This document shows, in pieces, positions 60,532-64,000 of a stretch of DNA of 64,000 nt. Origin of the DNA: Arthrobacter crystallopoietes (GTDB taxonomy: Bacteria > Actinomycetota > Actinomycetes > Actinomycetales > Micrococcaceae). Numbering within the stretch: the first letter of the stretch is position 1; each line of letters begins with the position of its first letter. The DNA is taken from assembly GCF_002849715.1 (NCBI RefSeq), contig NZ_CP018863.1:3596001-3660000 (forward strand), written 5' to 3'. The notes below the pieces were generated by a model. That model saw nothing but the letters and a program-made list of their open reading frames with translations. It was not told the origin of the DNA and did not search any database. The position numbers and the translations under genes were made by a program.

Positions 60532-61530
60532 ATGACGACGCTGAGCCCGCAGGATGAGAAAGTAGTTCCGTCCGGACGGATCGAACGGATCGCGTCCGAC
60601 TATGTGCTGGCTTTTGACCGCCAGCTCGACTATCCGCACAGCTACCTGTGGAGCCTGCTGGCCGAGCCGGAACACGTGGCCAAGTGGCTGGGGAACCTGA
60701 TCACCGGCTGGGAACAGGGCCAGCCCTACGAACTGGAGGTCGGCGGCACCGTCACCGGCACCGTGCTCCAGTTGAATGCACCGCTGAGCCTGCAGATCAC
60801 CTGGGAAGACGAGCTGGACAACGAGTCCGTGCTCGAGTGGCGGATGCTCAACAGCAACGGCGGCACGCTGGTACAGCTGCGGGCGCGCTCGGAGAGCCGG
60901 TCGTTCCTGACGGAGGGCGCCGCGGGCTGGGAAACCATCCTGGACGCGTTCGAGGACGTCGCGGCCGGACGTACGCCGCAGCCGCAGCCGGACCGCTGGA
61001 CCAAGCTGCGCGAAGCCTACTCGCGCGAGTACTCGGTGTCGCACACGATGGGCACCCTTGGCAAGGACTCCGGCCACGACTCCGTCCACTTTGACCGGCT
61101 GCTGGGGGCGGATCGGGCAACCATCTGGCAGGCCCTGACGGAGCCGGACAAGTTCGGCAAATGGCTTGCACCCGGAACGCTGCAGCTGCAGGTCGGCGGA
61201 GACGTCCGGCTGGACTTCGAGACTTTCAGCATGCGCGGCGACGTGACCCATCTCCTGAACGAGCAGGCGCTGGAGTACAGCTGGTGCAGCCCGGAGGTGG
61301 AACAGAGTTCCGTGCACTGGCTGCTGGAGAACTCCGGCGGCAAGACTCTGCTGAAACTCCGCCACGGACTGCGCTCGAAGGCCCGCACCGCCGAACTCAT
61401 GGCGCTGTGGCACGAGCGGCTGGACGCGCTGGCCCTGTACCTCTCCGGGGCCGAAGTCCATCCTTCCGCGCACCACCGGGAAGCCTTGACGCACTTTTAC
61501 CGCCGGATGGCCGGCAGCGCCGGGTCGTAA
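60532..61530 (+). CDS. Protein with two START/SRPBCC (AHSA1-like) domains
   Basis: A 332-residue protein from ATG with GAGGA upstream; an ATG at 60499 would add 11 residues. Two AHSA1-like units are seen. The first has [20 protein letters not shown] and [20 protein letters not shown] (residues ~35-155). The second has [20 protein letters not shown] and [20 protein letters not shown] (residues ~195-325). Single-domain members bind hydrophobic ligands or Hsp90; tandem forms are less common and of unknown role. The stop overlaps the glycosylase start by one base. A palindromic operator upstream implies specific regulation. Confidence 0.8.
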   Translation: MTTLSPQDEKVVPSGRIERIASDYVLAFDRQLDYPHSYLWSLLAEPEHVAKWLGNLITGWEQGQPYELEVGGTVTGTVLQLNAPLSLQITWEDELDNESVLEWRMLNSNGGTLVQLRARSESRSFLTEGAAGWETILDAFEDVAAGRTPQPQPDRWTKLREAYSREYSVSHTMGTLGKDSGHDSVHFDRLLGADRATIWQALTEPDKFGKWLAPGTLQLQVGGDVRLDFETFSMRGDVTHLLNEQALEYSWCSPEVEQSSVHWLLENSGGKTLLKLRHGLRSKARTAELMALWHERLDALALYLSGAEVHPSAHHREALTHFYRRMAGSAGS

Positions 61531-62174
61531 TGGAGGCTGTCCCCGCCATCCCGGGAGCACTGCTGAAATGGCTCGCACGTCCGGCCGATGTGGTGGCCCC
61601 GGGACTGCTCGGCGCGCAATTGCTGCGGACGACGGCGGAGGGCAGCGTGGGCGTGCGCATCACCGAAGTGGAGGCGTACCTGGGCGAAAGCGACCCGGGC
61701 TCGCACGCCTTCCGCGGCCAGACCAACCGCAACAAAGCCATGTTCGGCCCGGCCGGCCACATTTACGTCTACTTCACCTACGGCATGCACCACTGTGTCA
61801 ACATCGTCTGCGGCCACGCCGGAATAGCCACCGGTGTCCTGATCCGCGCCGGCGAGGTGACGCACGGACGCGAACTGGCTTACCGCCGTCGTACGTCGGC
61901 GAAAAACGATACCGAGCTGGCCCGCGGACCGGGCCGCCTTGCGCAGGCCCTGGGGCTGACGCTGGCGGATAACGGCCGGGCCTTTGCCTCCGGTGCCCTC
62001 GAGCTCCGACTGCCTGCCACGCCCGCTCCGGCGGCCCATGTGCGCAGCGGGCCCCGGGTGGGCGTCAGCGGTGAGGGCGGGACCGATAGCTACCCCTGGC
62101 GGTTCTGGCTGGAGGGGGAGAAAACCGTCTCGCCCTACCGCGCGGCCAAACCCCGCCGCCGCTCGGACGGCTGA
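61530..62174 (+). CDS. DNA-3-methyladenine glycosylase (AAG/MPG family)
   Basis: A 214-residue base-excision repair enzyme removing alkylated purines. [30 protein letters not shown] and [20 protein letters not shown] are signatures, with the catalytic glutamate in [14 protein letters not shown] and [14 protein letters not shown] close the active site. The ATG shares one base with the preceding stop codon (TAATG), so expression is coupled to the double-START protein. Length is normal. Confidence 0.93.
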   Translation: MEAVPAIPGALLKWLARPADVVAPGLLGAQLLRTTAEGSVGVRITEVEAYLGESDPGSHAFRGQTNRNKAMFGPAGHIYVYFTYGMHHCVNIVCGHAGIATGVLIRAGEVTHGRELAYRRRTSAKNDTELARGPGRLAQALGLTLADNGRAFASGALELRLPATPAPAAHVRSGPRVGVSGEGGTDSYPWRFWLEGEKTVSPYRAAKPRRRSDG

Positions 62175-62278
62175 AGTCCGGCTGGTCCGTCCTGGGACGC
62201 GCTTCGCCGCGCCGCGTCCGCTCCGGCATTGCCGTCAGCGCGGCCGTCATCCCGTCATTTCCGCAAGCCAGCGGCCGG

Positions 62279-62284
62279 TAGGGT
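62279..62284 (+). promoter_or_regulatory. Putative leaderless -10 box for apt
   Basis: TAGGGT lies six bases before the apt GTG with no ribosome-binding site between. Confidence 0.4.
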
Positions 62285-62290
62285 AGTGGG

Positions 62291-62830
62291 GTGAGTGAAC
62301 GATCTTCCGAGTCCGCGGAGTCAGTCATCAGCCGGCTTTCGGCAACCGTCTCCGACTACCCGAAACCAGGCATTGTTTTCCGTGACCTGACGCCCGTTTT
62401 CGCGGACGGTCCCGCGCTGCGCACCATTGTGCACGCCCTCATCGACCCCTTCGAAGGGCAGTTCGACGCCGTGGCCGGCATCGAAGCCCGCGGCTTTTTG
62501 CTGGCCGCAGCCGGAGCGTATGCGTCGGGCAAAGGCGTGGTGACGGTGCGGAAGAAGGGCAAACTGCCGCGGAAGGTCTACTCGGAGGACTACACCCTCG
62601 AATACGGTACGGCGACGCTGGAACTGCATGCCGATGATCTCAAGCCCGGCATGCGCGTGCTCATTCTTGACGATGTGCTGGCCACCGGCGGCACCCTCGG
62701 CGCGGCCTGCCGGCTGTTCGAACGGGCCGGCGTGCAGGTTTCCGGGTTCGGCGTCGTGCTGGAACTGACGGGCCTGCGCGGACGCGCGGCGCTGGCAGGC
62801 CACCGGATCCGCTCGCTGGTCCGCGAGTAA
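62291..62830 (+). CDS. apt: Adenine phosphoribosyltransferase
   Basis: A 179-residue purine-salvage enzyme converting adenine and PRPP to AMP. YPKPGIVFRDLTPVFADGPA is the APRT N-terminal signature. DAVAGIEARGFLLAAAGAYA and the PRPP motif VLILDDVLATGGTLGAACRL are intact. GTG start with TAGGGT six bases upstream. Single gene between mpg and the helD-like gene. Confidence 0.95.
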   Translation: MSERSSESAESVISRLSATVSDYPKPGIVFRDLTPVFADGPALRTIVHALIDPFEGQFDAVAGIEARGFLLAAAGAYASGKGVVTVRKKGKLPRKVYSEDYTLEYGTATLELHADDLKPGMRVLILDDVLATGGTLGAACRLFERAGVQVSGFGVVLELTGLRGRAALAGHRIRSLVRE

Positions 62831-62856
62831 GCACGTCCGCAACTCCACTGGATGAG

Positions 62857-62889
62857 CTCCGGATCTTCTCCGGATCCCCTCCGGCTCTG
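62857..62889 (+). repeat. 11-bp repeat, three copies, upstream of the HelD-type gene
   Basis: CTCCGGATCTT, CTCCGGATCCC and CTCCGGCTCTG follow one another at 62857, 62868 and 62879. The period is one helical turn. It lies 92 bases before the helicase gene. Confidence 0.6.
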
Positions 62890-62980
62890 TCGCCGCGTCG
62901 CGACCCTGACGTGGGCGTTCATGTAATTTCATGCCGGGCACTGTAAGATTGACGCTCTGCCTTTGCGGGAGGAACACATA

Positions 62981-64000
62981 ATGCAGGAAGCGGTTTCGGC
63001 ACACGCGGAACTTGAACACGAGCGGGACTATGTCGCGGGTTTGTACCAGCGTCTGGATGAGTTGCGCGCCGAAAAGCAGCAGCAGCTGGACCGGGTCCGC
63101 AGCGGCGGTGCGGTCGGCACGATGCAGAATATTTCTGAACGTGACGCCTTCGCCACCATGTACGAGGACCGGCTCGCCCAGCTCAACGCCGTCGATGACC
63201 GCCTGGTCTTCGGCCGCCTGGACCTGGACAGCGGGGAATCCCGCTACATCGGCCGCATCGGCCTGAGCACGGCTGATCTGCAGCGGCTCATGGTGGACTG
63301 GAGGGCACCGGAGGCAGGAGTCTTTTACCAGGCCACGGCCTTCGAACGGCAGGGCGTACGACGGCGCCGCCACCTGATCCTGAAGGGCCGCGAGGTTAAG
63401 GCCGTCGAGGACGATGTGCTGGACGCATCGATGCTCGATTCGGACAACCTGCAGGGAGAAGGCGCCCTGCTGGCGGCGCTGAACTCGAAACGCACCGGCC
63501 AGATGTCGGACATCGTCGGCACCATCCAGGCCGAACAGGACCGGATCATCCGCAGTCCCATGCCGGGCGTGCTGGTGGTCCAGGGCGGGCCGGGCACGGG
63601 CAAGACCGCCGTTGCCCTGCACCGAGCGGCGTACCTGCTGTACATGCACCGGGAGCGGCTGAAGTCCGCCGGCGTCCTGCTGGTCGGGCCGTCGAACTCC
63701 TTCATGAAGTACATCGAACGCGTCCTGCCGTCACTCGGCGAGACCGGTGTGGTGATGTCCACTCTGGGCAAGCTGATGCCGGGCATTAGCGCCGTGCCGG
63801 AATCCAACCAGGCCGTCGCCGAGCTCAAGGGCCGCGCGTCCATGGCCAAGGTGGTGGCGCGGGCGGTGGCTAACCGGCAGCGCATCCCGGCGGGACCGCG
63901 CAAGCTCAATGTCGAGGGCACCATCCTTACGCTGACTCCGAAACAGGTGATCCGGGCCCGGGACAGGGCCCGGTCCACCGGCAAGCCGCACAACGAGGCG
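62981..64000 (+). CDS. HelD-type UvrD-like helicase, N-terminal part
   Basis: The first 340 residues; the gene runs off the right edge. GGGAGGAACACATA gives a clear ribosome-binding site before the ATG. The N-terminal coiled coil (HAELEHERDYVAGLYQRLDE) is the part that enters the RNA polymerase channel in HelD proteins. YIGRIGLSTADLQRLMVDWR and LMVDWRAPEAGVFYQAT are family-specific. Walker A is VVQGGPGTGKTAVALHRAAY near residue 200. HelD proteins release and recycle stalled RNA polymerase, and actinobacterial HelR variants give rifampicin tolerance. TAAGAT at 62944 is a possible -10 box. I saw no clear rifamycin-associated element. Confidence 0.9.
   Translation, partial: MQEAVSAHAELEHERDYVAGLYQRLDELRAEKQQQLDRVRSGGAVGTMQNISERDAFATMYEDRLAQLNAVDDRLVFGRLDLDSGESRYIGRIGLSTADLQRLMVDWRAPEAGVFYQATAFERQGVRRRRHLILKGREVKAVEDDVLDASMLDSDNLQGEGALLAALNSKRTGQMSDIVGTIQAEQDRIIRSPMPGVLVVQGGPGTGKTAVALHRAAYLLYMHRERLKSAGVLLVGPSNSFMKYIERVLPSLGETGVVMSTLGKLMPGISAVPESNQAVAELKGRASMAKVVARAVANRQRIPAGPRKLNVEGTILTLTPKQVIRARDRARSTGKPHNEA

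Noticed and set aside
62881..62980. Rifamycin-associated element upstream of the HelD-type gene
   Set aside because: No long inverted repeat of the known type could be read in this stretch.

Overview
This 64 kb window is a chromosomal segment from a high-GC actinobacterium, most likely an Arthrobacter-like member of the Micrococcaceae. The evidence is synteny and family content. It carries DUF3046-recA-recX-miaB-miaA-dapF, lexA divergent from a LysM cell-division inhibitor, pgsA-cinA-clgR, a his cluster feeding into infC-rpmI-rplT, and an argCJBDFRGH operon. It uses GTG and TTG starts often, and many genes look leaderless. I saw no rRNA, tRNA, CRISPR array, insertion sequence or prophage, and coding density is high.

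Layout. 1-4996: molybdenum region (end of modC, a membrane-anchored molybdopterin oxidoreductase, moeA, moaC, moaB/mog, moaE), tightly coupled by stop/start overlaps. 5013-10350: lysine/peptidoglycan precursor genes dapB and dapA, RNase J and an inner-membrane acyltransferase-like protein. 10461-15622: ftsK, pgsA, cinA, a ClgR-type regulator and a MarR regulator with a C-terminal repeat. 15685-21816: DUF3046, recA, recX, miaB, miaA, dapF and an rRNA methyltransferase. 22236-27511: hflX behind a structured leader, a DinG-type helicase, lexA and its divergent SOS target. 27573-31795: hisC, hisB, hisH, a 53-codon membrane micro-ORF, hisA/priA and an SseB-family gene. 31854-36763: DUF1844, infC with an ATT start, rpmI, rplT with an extra C-terminal domain, an rRNA methyltransferase and a cation-efflux protein. 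36697-40620: MFS exporter, Nudix hydrolase, small membrane protein, radical SAM protein and a small HExxH protein. 40853-44479: pheS and pheT. 44559-51569: a phosphopantetheinyl transferase convergent with an operon of quinone oxidoreductase, a 1301-residue Pls-like single-module peptide synthetase and an M1 peptidase. 51726-60329: arginine operon. 60532-64000: double START-like domain protein, 3-methyladenine glycosylase, apt and the start of a HelD-type helicase.

Most notable points. (1) A compact candidate system for making and trimming a homo-poly(amino acid): a Pls-like adenylation-carrier-6TM-three-beta-helix protein, a stop/start-coupled M1 metallopeptidase and a nearby Sfp-type activating enzyme. 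(2) The hflX leader has a leaderless-looking 4-codon ORF, a terminator-like hairpin and competing pairings. (3) infC starts at ATT behind two mutually exclusive stems. (4) Ribosomal protein L20 is fused to a small extra domain. (5) The hexamer TANNNT sits exactly 6-7 nt before the start codon of ten annotated genes plus the hflX leader ORF. (6) LexA-box and ArgR-box sequences are readable at recA, lexA/LysM and argC.
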